Positions 1 to 9,360 of a stretch of DNA of 64,000 nt are shown one piece after another; within the stretch, counting starts at the first letter, position 1, and each line of letters starts with the position of its first letter. The notes under the pieces are model-generated. The model had not been told where the DNA came from. It made no database searches and was given only the letters and a program-made list of their open reading frames with translations. The stretch is from Candidatus Lightella neohaematopini (lineage in GTDB: Bacteria > Pseudomonadota > Gammaproteobacteria > Enterobacterales > Enterobacteriaceae), in NCBI GenBank assembly GCA_025728475.1, contig JAOBJN010000001.1:62001-126000 (forward strand), given 5' to 3'. The translations under genes and the position numbers were made by a program.

Positions 1-66
1 ATAATTATAATTATTTATTCTTACATTATTAAGAATTAAATAATTTATTAGTAATATTTTTATATT

Positions 67-948
67 TTAATCTATTGATACACCGCATGATTGTAAATCT
101 GCCCTATAAGATGACCTAATTAATGGTCCACTAGCAACATAACTAAATCCAATAATTAAAGCCTCCTTTTTAAGGAAGGAAAATTCTTTTTTACTAAAAA
201 AACGTTTTACAGATAAATGTTTATTTGTTGGTTGTAAATATTGTCCTATAGTTAGTAAACTTACCCCGTTATTGTATAAATCATACATAGTATTTATTAT
301 TTCTTCTAAAGTTTCTCCTAGTCCAACAATAATACTAGATTTAATTGGTACATTAGGATATTTAATTTTAAATAATCTTAATAATTTTAAAGAATTAATG
401 TATTTAAAACCTGGTTTAATAAAAGAATATAATCTTGGAACACTTTCAATATTGTGACTAAATATATCTGGTAAAGATTCTTGAAATAAATTTAATGCTA
501 TTTTTACACAATTACGAAAATCTGGCACTAATATTTCTATGTTAATATTATTATTATATTTTTTAATAGTATTAATACATTTAACAAAATGGCTTGCGCC
601 ACCATCATGTAAATCATCTCTGTTAACTGACGTGAGAACTACATGTTTTAACTTCATTTGATATATAGCTTTAGCTAATCTACTAGGTTCACTATCATCT
701 GGTGTATTAGGTAAACCATGTTTAACATTACAAAATCTACAATTACGAGTACATAAATTACCTAAAATTAAAAATGTAGCAACACCATAGCTAAAACAGC
801 TAATAATGTTAGGGCAATTAGCTGCTTGACATATTGTATTAACACGATAATGATTTATAATATTTTCAGTATTCTTTATATTCCTATATTTTTGGGGAAT
901 TCTAATTTTTACCCAATCAGGTTTATTTAAAAAATAATTTTTACTCAT
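67..948 (-). CDS. lipA: Lipoyl synthase LipA
   Basis: Radical-SAM enzyme that inserts two sulfurs into protein-bound octanoyl chains to make lipoyl groups on PDH, ODH and similar E2 proteins in the cytoplasm. All six cluster cysteines are visible: the auxiliary set C40, C45, C51 (CQAANCPNIISC) and the radical-SAM CxxxCxxC at C66, C70, C73. The C-terminal RSSY motif is present. Length is 293 aa against about 321 in E. coli, short at the N-terminus. It starts 10 bases after the stop of lipB on the same strand, so the two are probably co-transcribed. Its likely clients, aceF and sucB, are in this window. Identification is firm. Confidence 0.97.
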   Translation of the reverse strand: MSKNYFLNKPDWVKIRIPQKYRNIKNTENIINHYRVNTICQAANCPNIISCFSYGVATFLILGNLCTRNCRFCNVKHGLPNTPDDSEPSRLAKAIYQMKLKHVVLTSVNRDDLHDGGASHFVKCINTIKKYNNNINIEILVPDFRNCVKIALNLFQESLPDIFSHNIESVPRLYSFIKPGFKYINSLKLLRLFKIKYPNVPIKSSIIVGLGETLEEIINTMYDLYNNGVSLLTIGQYLQPTNKHLSVKRFFSKKEFSFLKKEALIIGFSYVASGPLIRSSYRADLQSCGVSID

Positions 949-958
949 CGTAATAATA

Positions 959-1599
959 TTACAAATAATTATAATATTTAATATTACTAATATTAAGTAT
1001 ATATAAAAATTCTTGTATTAAAAATTTAGATATAGTAAATAAATCTATATTAGATACAATATTATTTACTTGTGTCATGCGTAATTTACTATATCCACAT
1101 GGATTTATGTAATTAAATGGTGTTAAATCCATCGATACATTTATAGCTATACCATGTAATGAACATCCTTTACTTATTCTTAATCCAATAGAACAAATTT
1201 TTTTTTTGATACATATATACCAGGCATACTTTTAGAATAATAAGAATTTATTCCTATTTTTTTTAAAGTATTAACTACTACACAATTTAGTATAGTAATT
1301 AAATAGCTAATATTAATTTTTCTACGATGTAAATCTAGTAGTATATACATAATTTGTTGTCCTGGTCCGTGAAATGTAATTTTACCACCACGATCGGTTT
1401 TAATAACTGGAATATTATGAATAGTTAATTTGTAATTGTTATAATTATATCCACATGTAAATACTGGATAATGTTGCAATAACCAAATTTCATCTATAGT
1501 ATTACTATTACGATTCTTAGTTAATGTTTGCATTAATAATAAAATTTTTTTATATGGTTGTAATCCTAATTGTCTTACAATTATAGTATTTAATAACAT
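959..1599 (-). pseudogene. lipB: lipB, octanoyltransferase, frameshifted in an A10 tract
   Basis: LipB moves octanoate from ACP to lipoyl-domain lysines, the step before LipA. From the ATG at 1599 the frame reads well (HGPGQ motif at about residues 78-82) up to [10 protein letters not shown], then leaves frame in a run of ten A (plus-strand T at 1198-1207) and stops at 1180. One extra A restores a colinear protein, [15 protein letters not shown]..., running to a TAA at 959-961. The restored length is about 213 aa, equal to E. coli LipB. The catalytic lysine (K before ICSIGL) and cysteine (NPCGY) both lie after the break, so the upstream fragment alone cannot be active. It may be rescued by polymerase slippage, may be a true pseudogene, or may be a homopolymer sequencing error. 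Confidence 0.9.
1198..1207. repeat. A10/T10 homopolymer at the lipB frameshift
   Basis: Ten consecutive T on the plus strand (A10 in the lipB coding strand). The two lipB reading frames meet here; eleven A would make one open frame. Intact comparators elsewhere in the window are A10 in ybgI and A11 in mraY. Confidence 0.9.
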
Positions 1600-1691
1600 T
1601 AAAATTTTACTTAAATAATTAATGAAAAGTATATAATATAAATAAAAAATACTAGCTAATAAAATATAAAACTAAGTATTAGTTGTTTAAA

Positions 1692-2660
1692 TTAATTAAA
1701 GTATAGTAACATTACTAACTTAATAATATTAATAAAAAAAAATTTATTTTTATAACATTTTATATCTAATTCCATATTATAAAGTATATTAATAATATTT
1801 TTAATTTTCTCATTATCAAAATATATAACATGTTCAATATTACTAATATTTTTTTTGTTATGGAATTTATTATGAATAATTAACATTAATTTATTCTGTA
1901 TCAAACGAACTAATATACTTGATTCCTCTTGATAATTAAATAATATTTTTATTATACTAATTATATTTATATCATTTTTTTTGAATAGGATATTAATTAT
2001 TTTATCTAGTTCATCATAAGTATTGTTATTATATTTACATAAATAAGTATTGATATTATTAATATCAATATTATAATTTTTAGGATAAGATGTTTTTAAT
2101 ATTTTTATTAAATTAATTATAAATTCTAAATTAGAATTATATAATTTTTCTAAATATTTAAAACAACATTTATTTAATACAACGTTATTATTATTGGAAT
2201 AAGATTTTAGCCAATTTAATAATCTATTTTTTGGTATAGTATTACAATTTACTATTAATGTGTTTATTGAAATATATTTAAAATAACTAACTATATCACA
2301 ATAATTATAATTATCTTCATAGTAAAATATAATACATAACTTATTACTTACTAACTTAGCACACAATAATATAAATTCTTTTTTTATATTACTTTTACAA
2401 GTATTATTTATTGTGATAATAAAACAATGTTTATAATTAAATAAGTCATTTGTTTTAAATAAATTAGTTATATTATGAAAACTAGTATTACACACTATTT
2501 GTAAGTTATTATGTATAATAAAATTTTTCTTGTAAAAGTAATATTTGATATAATCTTTATTTTCTTTTATTAAAAAAAAATCATTTCCAACCAAAACATA
2601 GAAGAAATACGTATCATACTTTATATAATCAAATAATTGTTCTGGATATATTAATTTCAC
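1692..2660 (-). CDS. holA: DNA polymerase III subunit delta HolA
   Basis: Delta subunit of the clamp loader, which opens the beta sliding clamp during replication. The N-terminus KLIYPEQLFDYI followed by YVLVGNDFFLIKE matches the start of E. coli HolA (RLYPEQL...LLGNDPLLLQE). The rest is a very AT-driven, Asn/Ile/Lys-rich sequence whose length (322 aa against 343) fits. It lies directly downstream of lptE and leuS, as in E. coli leuS-lptE-holA. The following E. coli genes (nadD onward to dacA) are missing, and lipB comes next. Confidence 0.9.
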   Translation of the reverse strand: MKLIYPEQLFDYIKYDTYFFYVLVGNDFFLIKENKDYIKYYFYKKNFIIHNNLQIVCNTSFHNITNLFKTNDLFNYKHCFIITINNTCKSNIKKEFILLCAKLVSNKLCIIFYYEDNYNYCDIVSYFKYISINTLIVNCNTIPKNRLLNWLKSYSNNNNVVLNKCCFKYLEKLYNSNLEFIINLIKILKTSYPKNYNIDINNINTYLCKYNNNTYDELDKIINILFKKNDINIISIIKILFNYQEESSILVRLIQNKLMLIIHNKFHNKKNISNIEHVIYFDNEKIKNIINILYNMELDIKCYKNKFFFINIIKLVMLLYFN

Positions 2661-2677
2661 TAATTTTTAACTTTAAA

Positions 2678-3136
2678 TTAAATATAATTTATAATATACA
2701 ATAATAATTGTTCAGTAAATTCTTGATAAAATTTATACTTTAATAATAAGTTATTTCTTATTTTTTCTAAATAAATAAAATCATAATCAATAATTAAGAT
2801 ATGATTAACTTTAATAAGTTTACAAATAATTTTATTAGATAATATTAATTTAATATTAATACATAACGATACACTAACACAATTTTTATTTATTGATTGT
2901 ACAATTAAATCACTAGTTGAATCATTAATAACCAATTTTGGTATATCATTATTATGATTAGTAGTAACTACTATGTTATATAGATTAAAATTTTTAGAAA
3001 TAATCTTCATTAATAAACTATTATAATTATTGCTACTAATATTAATATATTTTGTTTTATTGATTACAAAACTAACATGATTAGTACAACTAAAAATTAA
3101 GATCAAAGAAAAAATTAATAACAAATATTTTTGCAT
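2678..3136 (-). CDS. lptE: LPS-assembly lipoprotein LptE
   Basis: Outer-membrane lipoprotein that plugs the LptD barrel and helps place LPS in the outer leaflet. A signal peptide with lipobox ends at Cys17 (LIFSC). The remaining 135 residues are poorly conserved and the length (152 aa against about 193) is short. The call rests on the lipobox, on its place between leuS and holA exactly as in E. coli, and on the presence of its partner lptD in this window. It begins two bases before the end of leuS, so translation is probably coupled. Confidence 0.85.
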   Translation of the reverse strand: MQKYLLLIFSLILIFSCTNHVSFVINKTKYINISSNNYNSLLMKIISKNFNLYNIVVTTNHNNDIPKLVINDSTSDLIVQSINKNCVSVSLCINIKLILSNKIICKLIKVNHILIIDYDFIYLEKIRNNLLLKYKFYQEFTEQLLLYIINYI

Positions 3137-3137
3137 T

Positions 3138-5666
3138 TTAAATAACTACATTTATTAATTTATTGCATAAAAAAATAATATTTTTGATCTTAAAATTATC
3201 TATATTTTTTCTAGATAAATATTTTTTATACAATAAATTATAAACTAGTTCTTGACTTGAATTAATTGGAACATTAATTTTTCCTTTAAATTTACCATTT
3301 ATTTGGAATATAATATTAACATTATTTATTACTAATGCTGTTTTATCTACAGAAGGCCAATTAGAATAATCAATATTATTTTTATTACCCAAAATTTTCC
3401 ATAATACAAAACAAATGTGTGGAGCAAATGGATATAATATCTTTATTAATGTGTATAATCCTTCTTTTAAAATATTAATATTATCTATAATTTTGTTATT
3501 ACTATATTTTATTAATACATTAGTTAATTTCATTAATTCACTAATAGCTGTATTAAATGTTTGCTTTTTTTCTATATCATAAGTAACTTTTTGTATAGTT
3601 GAATGTATTTGATATCTTATCAATTTATGATTTTTTTTTAAAATATTGGAATAATTACAATTTAATTTTTTTAACTTAATATAACAATATGTTAATTTCC
3701 ACACTTTTTTTAAAAAACGATTAATACCTATGATACCTGATTCACACCATATTAAAGGCATAGTCACTGGAGCAGCAAACATCAAAAATAATCTTACAGA
3801 ATCAGCACCATATTTATTAACAATATCTATTGGATTTACACCATTGTTTTTTGACTTGGACATTTTAATTGCACCAACATATTTTAATTTATTACCATAT
3901 ACATCATTAGCTGATATTACATTACCACGATTATCATAATTTATTTTTACTTTATCTGGAGAAATCCAAATTTTTTTATTTTTTGAGGAAATATAGTAAA
4001 AAGCATTAGATAATACCATTCCCTGACACAATAATTTTTTTACAGGTTCATTACAATTAATTAATTTAGCATCACGCATTAATTTATGATAAAAACGAAA
4101 ATATATTAAATGCATAATGGCATGTTCAATTCCTCCAATATATTGATCAACTGGTAACCAATAATTAGCAGCTGTGCTATTTACTATACCTAAATTATAA
4201 TTTGGACAAGTATATCGAATATAATACCAAGATGATTCCATAAATGTATCAAATGTATCTGTTTCCCTTAAAGCTAATTTATTATTATAGTTAATTTTGT
4301 ACCATTTTGGATTAAGTAATGGATTATTACATCCAATATTTTTTTTTGGTAATACAATTGGTAACTGATCATATGGTACTGGTATAAGATTTTTATCTAA
4401 TGTTATCATAGGTATTGGTACACCCCAATAACGTTGTCTAGAAATACACCAATCACGTATACGATAAAATATTTTTCTTTTAATATAACCTTTTTTTAGT
4501 AAAAAATTAGTAATAGCTAGTTTATTTATATTACTCTTTAAATTATTTAATTCTTTTAGATTTGACAAAATATTAGATTTTTCTTTATTTAATTCACTAA
4601 TTTTGGTAATTAAAGTTTTATTTAAATTATATTTATTTGCAAATATCAAATCGTATTTACTAATACTAGGAATTAACATACTACTATTAGTATTATTAGT
4701 TAATATATTATTTACTAACCATATAGGTATATGTTGTTTACTTATTGGATGTATAGCATACATTCCAGTAGGAATTCCTACCTGATCATTATCATGTTTG
4801 TTAGAATATAGTTTTTGTTTGTTAATAAAATCTTTAATATATTCAGATAATAAAAATCTTTTAGCCAGAAAATACTTTATATTAATTAATATACAAGTTA
4901 TTTTCATAATATTATCTATATTATCAGTATAAACTTTTATATGATTTTTACTATTAAAAATTTTAAATTTAACTTCAATACCACGTATTTTTCCTATCCA
5001 ATTACGTTGCATATTTTTTACTTCTACTGGCCAATCATTTAACTTATCCAAACTATTAAGTAATTCATCAGCATAATCCGTAATTTTTAAAAACCATTGA
5101 GATATATTTTTGTAAGTAATTATAGTATTACAACGCCAACAACGATTATTAATAACTTGTTCATTAGCTAAAACAGTATTATCATTAGGACACCAGTTAA
5201 CTAATGATTTTTTTTTATACGCTAATCCATTATTATACAAATATATAAAAAATAATTGTTCCCAACGATAATATTCTGGTTTACAGGTAATTATTTCCCT
5301 ACTCCAGTCATAACTAAATCCCAACATTTTTAATTGTTTTCTCATATAAAAAATATTTTGATGTGTCCATTTTTCTGGTTCAACTTTATTTTTTATAGCT
5401 GCTTCTTCTGCTGGTAAACCAAAAGCATCCCATCCAATAGGATATAAAACATTTTTTCCTAACATACGATGATAACGTGATATAATGTCGCCAATTGTAT
5501 AATTACGTATATGACCTATATGCAAATTACCAGAAGGATATGGTAGCATAGACAAGCAATAATATTTTTCTTTATTAACATCTTCATTTACTTTAAATGT
5601 ATTATTTATTTGCCAATACTGTTGTACGATATATTCTATTTCTTTGTGATTATATTTATTAAACAT
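3138..5666 (-). CDS. leuS: Leucyl-tRNA synthetase with degenerate editing site
   Basis: Class I synthetase that charges tRNA-Leu. The catalytic motifs are intact: HIGH at residues 49-52 (GNLHIGHIRN) and KMSKS at 601-605. Length is 842 aa against 860. The CP1 proofreading domain is present as sequence, but its signature motifs are gone. At residues 247-252, where E. coli has TTRPDT, this protein reads TDNIDN. The GTGAVMAVPGHDQRD stretch is replaced by NTNSSMLIPSISKYD (325-339). So charging should work, while hydrolytic editing of mischarged tRNA probably does not. It heads the leuS-lptE-holA group. Confidence 0.97.
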   Translation of the reverse strand: MFNKYNHKEIEYIVQQYWQINNTFKVNEDVNKEKYYCLSMLPYPSGNLHIGHIRNYTIGDIISRYHRMLGKNVLYPIGWDAFGLPAEEAAIKNKVEPEKWTHQNIFYMRKQLKMLGFSYDWSREIITCKPEYYRWEQLFFIYLYNNGLAYKKKSLVNWCPNDNTVLANEQVINNRCWRCNTIITYKNISQWFLKITDYADELLNSLDKLNDWPVEVKNMQRNWIGKIRGIEVKFKIFNSKNHIKVYTDNIDNIMKITCILINIKYFLAKRFLLSEYIKDFINKQKLYSNKHDNDQVGIPTGMYAIHPISKQHIPIWLVNNILTNNTNSSMLIPSISKYDLIFANKYNLNKTLITKISELNKEKSNILSNLKELNNLKSNINKLAITNFLLKKGYIKRKIFYRIRDWCISRQRYWGVPIPMITLDKNLIPVPYDQLPIVLPKKNIGCNNPLLNPKWYKINYNNKLALRETDTFDTFMESSWYYIRYTCPNYNLGIVNSTAANYWLPVDQYIGGIEHAIMHLIYFRFYHKLMRDAKLINCNEPVKKLLCQGMVLSNAFYYISSKNKKIWISPDKVKINYDNRGNVISANDVYGNKLKYVGAIKMSKSKNNGVNPIDIVNKYGADSVRLFLMFAAPVTMPLIWCESGIIGINRFLKKVWKLTYCYIKLKKLNCNYSNILKKNHKLIRYQIHSTIQKVTYDIEKKQTFNTAISELMKLTNVLIKYSNNKIIDNINILKEGLYTLIKILYPFAPHICFVLWKILGNKNNIDYSNWPSVDKTALVINNVNIIFQINGKFKGKINVPINSSQELVYNLLYKKYLSRKNIDNFKIKNIIFLCNKLINVVI

Positions 5667-5812
5667 AATACTTTAAATTAATATTTATTTTATATAAATA
5701 AATTAATACTATCTTAAATTAATGAGATATCTATTATTTTAAATATTAAATCATTAATAAAACAGTATTATCTATTGTAATTAATTTAATAAAAAATTAA
5801 TATAAATATAAA

Positions 5813-6253
5813 CTAATATTTTAAATTATTTAAAATACTCTTTTCTAGATTCATCATAATAACACTATTTTTTTTAGAATTATGTTTATAATTTAGTAAA
5901 TGTAATAATCCATGAACTAATATATGTGAATAGTATATTTCTAATTTTTTATTTAACTTAATTGATTCATATTCAACTACTTGCCAACATATCACAATAT
6001 CACCTATTATGGGAATAATAGTTTTTTTTGTAAAAATAAATGGAAACACTAATACATTAGTTACAGTATTTAAATTTCTATATTTTTTATTTAAATAATA
6101 TATTATCGATCTGCTAACAATAATTACATTAATATGTATATTATATGTTAATATTGGTAATATGCTATTAATCCAGTACTTAAATTTTTTATTTGATGGT
6201 AAAATACCCGGTTTTTTTCCTAAAATTATGATATCAGATATTATCTTATACAT
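5813..6253 (-). CDS. ybeY: Endoribonuclease YbeY
   Basis: Single-strand-specific metallo-endoribonuclease involved in 16S rRNA 3' end maturation and ribosome quality control. The zinc motif is HGLLHLLNYKH (about residues 114-124), with all three metal-binding histidines of the family H-x3-H-x5-H pattern. The usual GYDH is NYKH here. Length is 146 aa against about 155. E. coli neighbours ybeZ and ybeX are absent; the 146-base spacer towards leuS holds no gene I can recognise. Ends in TAG. Confidence 0.92.
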   Translation of the reverse strand: MYKIISDIIILGKKPGILPSNKKFKYWINSILPILTYNIHINVIIVSRSIIYYLNKKYRNLNTVTNVLVFPFIFTKKTIIPIIGDIVICWQVVEYESIKLNKKLEIYYSHILVHGLLHLLNYKHNSKKNSVIMMNLEKSILNNLKY

Positions 6254-6370
6254 TTTATCTTTTAATAAATTACGAACATATATTATAATACTAAAATAGT
6301 ATAATATTTTAGTATTTTTTTAATAAAAAAATAAAATAATTAAATTAATTTTAATAATTTTATCATAAAT

Positions 6371-7229
6371 ATGTGTAATACAAAATATGATATAGCTATA
6401 ATTGGTGGTGGTATTATAGGTATGTCATTAGCTTTATTATTAAAATTAAATAAATTTAATATAAAATTAATTAGTATTAATTTTAATTATAAATTTAATA
6501 AATGGAAAATATTGTTAAATAACAATGATATTATTTACTCTGATATAGTAATTAGAGCTGATGAATCATCATCATTAATAAATAAAATACTAAATGATAA
6601 TATAAATATTTGGTATTATAAACAATCATGTTTATTAATTAGAGTTATTACCAATAATATTAGTGATACTATTTAGTAAGAATTTTATTCTAATGGACCA
6701 AAAGCATTTTTGCCATTATGTAATATTAAGTATTACTAATTTAGTATGATTATCCATTATTTATCAACTATTTATCTAGTTTATCGGTAAATAAATTATC
6801 TAATAAAATAAGAAAATATTTTCCTAGAAGACTAGGTAATTTTAAAATATTGAATAAATTATTATTACCTATAAAAAGAGTAATAACAAAAAATTCACAA
6901 GATCTAATTTTGTATTAGTTGGAGATGTATATTGCATCATACACCCTTTAGCTAGACAAGGAGTTAATATTGGTTTTTATAATATAAATATATTATCTAA
7001 TTTATTAAATAATTATAATAATAAGTATTATAATTTATCATCATTAATTAATTATTATAAAATTCTTTGTATGTATAAAAATTTACTAATGGGAGTTAGT
7101 ATAGATTTAATATATAGCATTTTTAAAAATAATTCTTATGTATTAAATAAATTATATAATTTAGAATTAGATATTATTAATAATAGTTTTTAAAAAAATG
7201 ATTATGAATATGCTTTAGGTTTGTATTAA
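6371..7229 (+). pseudogene. ubiF: Degraded ubiF, 3-demethoxyubiquinol 3-hydroxylase
   Basis: Remnant of the FAD monooxygenase that hydroxylates C6 of the ubiquinone ring. An open stretch 6371-6676 begins with the FAD dinucleotide motif (IAIIGGGIIGMSLA). It has a large internal deletion and stops at 6674-6676. Further pieces lie in other frames: NGPKAFLPL near 6690 (UbiF TPNGPQAFLPL), VGDVYCIIHPLARQGVNIGF near 6915-6980 (UbiF GDAAHTINPLAGQGVNLGY), and a C-terminal YEYALGLY ending at 7229. At least three frame changes separate them. Position between ybeY and the met-leu-gln tRNA cluster matches E. coli ubiF, which supports the name. Confidence 0.9.
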
Positions 7230-7247
7230 TAGCTAGCTAGCTAAAAA

Positions 7248-7321
7248 TAGCTACGACAGGATTCGAACCTGTACCATCAGCATTATGAGTGCTGTGCTCT
7301 AACCAAATAAGCTACGTAGCC
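7248..7321 (-). tRNA. tRNA-Met (CAT), elongator
   Basis: Full cloverleaf in 74 nt. The anticodon loop is CTCATAA and the sequence closely matches E. coli metT/metU (starts GGCTACGTAGCT). The D arm (TTGGTTAGAGC) and T loop (TTCGAAT) are present. The first acceptor pair is G1-U72, where E. coli has G-C. CCA is not encoded. Last gene of a leu-gln-met tRNA cluster transcribed leftward, as in E. coli. Confidence 0.96.
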
Positions 7322-7338
7322 AACTATATAATTATAAT

Positions 7339-7409
7339 CTGGGGTACCAGGATTCGAACCTGGGATGGTGGGATCAAAACCCACTGCCTTTCCTCTTGGC
7401 TATACCCCA
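7339..7409 (-). tRNA. tRNA-Gln (TTG)
   Basis: Cloverleaf of about 71 nt with acceptor TGGGGTA/TACCCCA, anticodon loop TTTTGAT (anticodon TTG), a GTGGG/CCCAC anticodon stem and T loop TTCGAAT. Resembles E. coli glnU. Middle gene of the leu-gln-met cluster. CCA is not encoded. Confidence 0.96.
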
Positions 7410-7443
7410 AACAAATTAATGTATTTTTTAGTACTTAATATCA

Positions 7444-7526
7444 TGCGGAAGACGAGATTTGAACTCGTACACCAAAATAGTGCCAGAACCTAAATCTGGT
7501 GCGTCTACCAATTTCGCCACTTCCGC
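7444..7526 (-). tRNA. tRNA-Leu (TAG)
   Basis: Type II tRNA of 83 nt with a long variable arm, anticodon loop TTTAGGT (anticodon TAG) and stem CCAGA/TCTGG. Acceptor is GCGGAAG/CTTCCGC with discriminator A. Nearly identical in outline to E. coli leuW. First gene of the leftward tRNA cluster. CCA is not encoded. Confidence 0.96.
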
Positions 7527-7539
7527 TTTAACAAATAAA

Positions 7540-7545
7540 ATTATA
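7540..7545 (-). promoter_or_regulatory. Possible -10 box for the leu-gln-met tRNA cluster
   Basis: A perfect TATAAT in the minus strand ends 14 bases upstream of the tRNA-Leu 5' end. No convincing -35 lies at normal spacing, and TATAAT is expected often by chance in such AT-rich DNA, so this rests mainly on position. Confidence 0.3.
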
Positions 7546-7720
7546 CTAAATTTAAAATTTTATTATTATATCAATATTAATATCTATATTAATTATAGTT
7601 TTTATAAAAACACATAATGCAACATTATAATTATAAATTTAATATAATACAATATAATTAAATTATTGTATATACTAATAATTTGTAACACTTAATTAAT
7701 ATATAGGAATAGTATTAAAT

Positions 7721-9349
7721 ATGAAAGATTTTAGTAAAAATAATTTTATTTATAATATTATAAATAATGATATAATAAGAAATAAATACAAAATAATACA
7801 TACTAGATTTTCTCCAGAACCAAATGGTTATTTACATATTGGTCATATAAAATCAATATATTTAAATTTTAGTATTGCTGTAAATTATAGTGGTAAATTT
7901 AATCTAAGATTTGATGACACTAATCCAGATCATGAAAAATTAAAATTTATTAATTCTATAATAAATGATATAAAATGGTTAGGATGTTTTAATTATAGAA
8001 AAATTTTTTATGCATCAAATTATTTTCCTCAAATGTATAACTATGCAATAGAATTAATAAATAAAAATTTAGCCTATGTTGATTTTTTAAGTAAAGAAGA
8101 AATAAAAATTTATAGAGGTACACTAACTACACCAGGTATAAATAGTCCTTATAGAAATCAAAGTAAAAAAAATAATCTTATTTTATTTAAAAAAATGCGC
8201 TATGGTAAATTTAATCAAGGAACAGCTTGCTTAAGAGCAAAAATAGATATGAAATCACCATGTTTAATTATGAGAGATCCAGTATTATATAGAATAAAAT
8301 ATATTCATCATCATCAAACTAATAATGATTGGTGTATATATCCAACGTACGATTTTGCTCATTGTATATCTGACGCAATTGAAGGCATAACACATTCCTT
8401 ATGTACTTCAGAATTTATAGAAAATAGAAAATTATATAATTGGATATTAAAAAATATATCTATTAATCACTATCCTAAACAATATGAATTTGCTCCATTA
8501 AATTTATCATATCATGTATTATCAAAAAGAAAATTACAAATATTAGTAAATAAAAAAATTGTTAATGGATGGGATGATCCTAGAATGCCAACTATAGCTG
8601 GATTACGACGTCGGGGTTATACTGCAAATTCTTTGATAGAATTTTGTAAACTTATTGGTGTCACTAAACAGAATAGCTTAATTAATATAAAATTATTAGA
8701 GTATTGTATTAATAAAGAATTAAATATTAATGCTCCAAGAATTATGGCTGTAATAAATCCAGTACTATTAATTATAAATAGTTTACCTAAAAACTACTGC
8801 ATGTATATTAGTGTACCTAATCATCCTAATAATCCTAGTATGGGTAAAAAGAATATAATTCTAACTAGAGAAATATATATAGATAGAACTGATTTTAATG
8901 AAATTTATACCAAAAATTTTAAAAAATTAACTTTATTTAAAAAGGTAAAATTAAGATATTCTTATGTAATAAAAGCTTATAAAATTTTAAAAAAAAATAA
9001 TAAAATAATAGCTATTTTTTGTAACCACGAACGATACAAAAAAAACAAAAATTTTAAAAATAAAATAAGTATTATACATTGGGTATCAAAAAAATATAGT
9101 TTACCCGCAGAATTTAGATTATATGAAAATTTATTTAATTTAGCTAACGTAGAAAATAAAGTAGATTTTACTTCTTATATAAATAAGAACTCATTAACTA
9201 TTAAATATGGATTCGTAGAAAAAAATATAAAGATGAATTCTAATAACACTTTTCAATTTGAAAGAGAAGGATATTTTTGCTTAGATAAAGAATATTTAGG
9301 TAAACCAATAATGGTGTTTAATAGAATAACTAATATAAAACATAATTAA
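7721..9349 (+). CDS. glnS: Glutaminyl-tRNA synthetase
   Basis: Class I synthetase that charges tRNA-Gln. The first signature is PEPNGYLHIGHIKS (HIGH at about residues 38-41). The second is VLSKRKL, where E. coli has VMSKRKL. The beta-barrel anticodon-binding domain continues to a 542-aa length (E. coli about 554). An AGGA ribosome-binding site lies about 11 bases before the ATG. It sits next to its cognate tRNA-Gln and upstream of fldA, the E. coli order with nag genes deleted. Confidence 0.97.
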   Translation: MKDFSKNNFIYNIINNDIIRNKYKIIHTRFSPEPNGYLHIGHIKSIYLNFSIAVNYSGKFNLRFDDTNPDHEKLKFINSIINDIKWLGCFNYRKIFYASNYFPQMYNYAIELINKNLAYVDFLSKEEIKIYRGTLTTPGINSPYRNQSKKNNLILFKKMRYGKFNQGTACLRAKIDMKSPCLIMRDPVLYRIKYIHHHQTNNDWCIYPTYDFAHCISDAIEGITHSLCTSEFIENRKLYNWILKNISINHYPKQYEFAPLNLSYHVLSKRKLQILVNKKIVNGWDDPRMPTIAGLRRRGYTANSLIEFCKLIGVTKQNSLINIKLLEYCINKELNINAPRIMAVINPVLLIINSLPKNYCMYISVPNHPNNPSMGKKNIILTREIYIDRTDFNEIYTKNFKKLTLFKKVKLRYSYVIKAYKILKKNNKIIAIFCNHERYKKNKNFKNKISIIHWVSKKYSLPAEFRLYENLFNLANVENKVDFTSYINKNSLTIKYGFVEKNIKMNSNNTFQFEREGYFCLDKEYLGKPIMVFNRITNIKHN

Positions 9350-9360
9350 AAAAATTAATA

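Noticed and set aside
17..36. Hairpin ATTCTT-N8-AAGAAT downstream of lipA as a terminator
   Set aside because: A 6-bp AT-only stem with no special T tract is expected by chance in this composition.
5813..6253. YbeY motif NYKH instead of GYDH as loss of function
   Set aside because: The three zinc histidines and overall length are kept, so activity is likely.
7721..9349. GlnRS with VLSKR instead of VMSKR as a defect
   Set aside because: Met-to-Leu is conservative in this loop and the functional Lys is kept.
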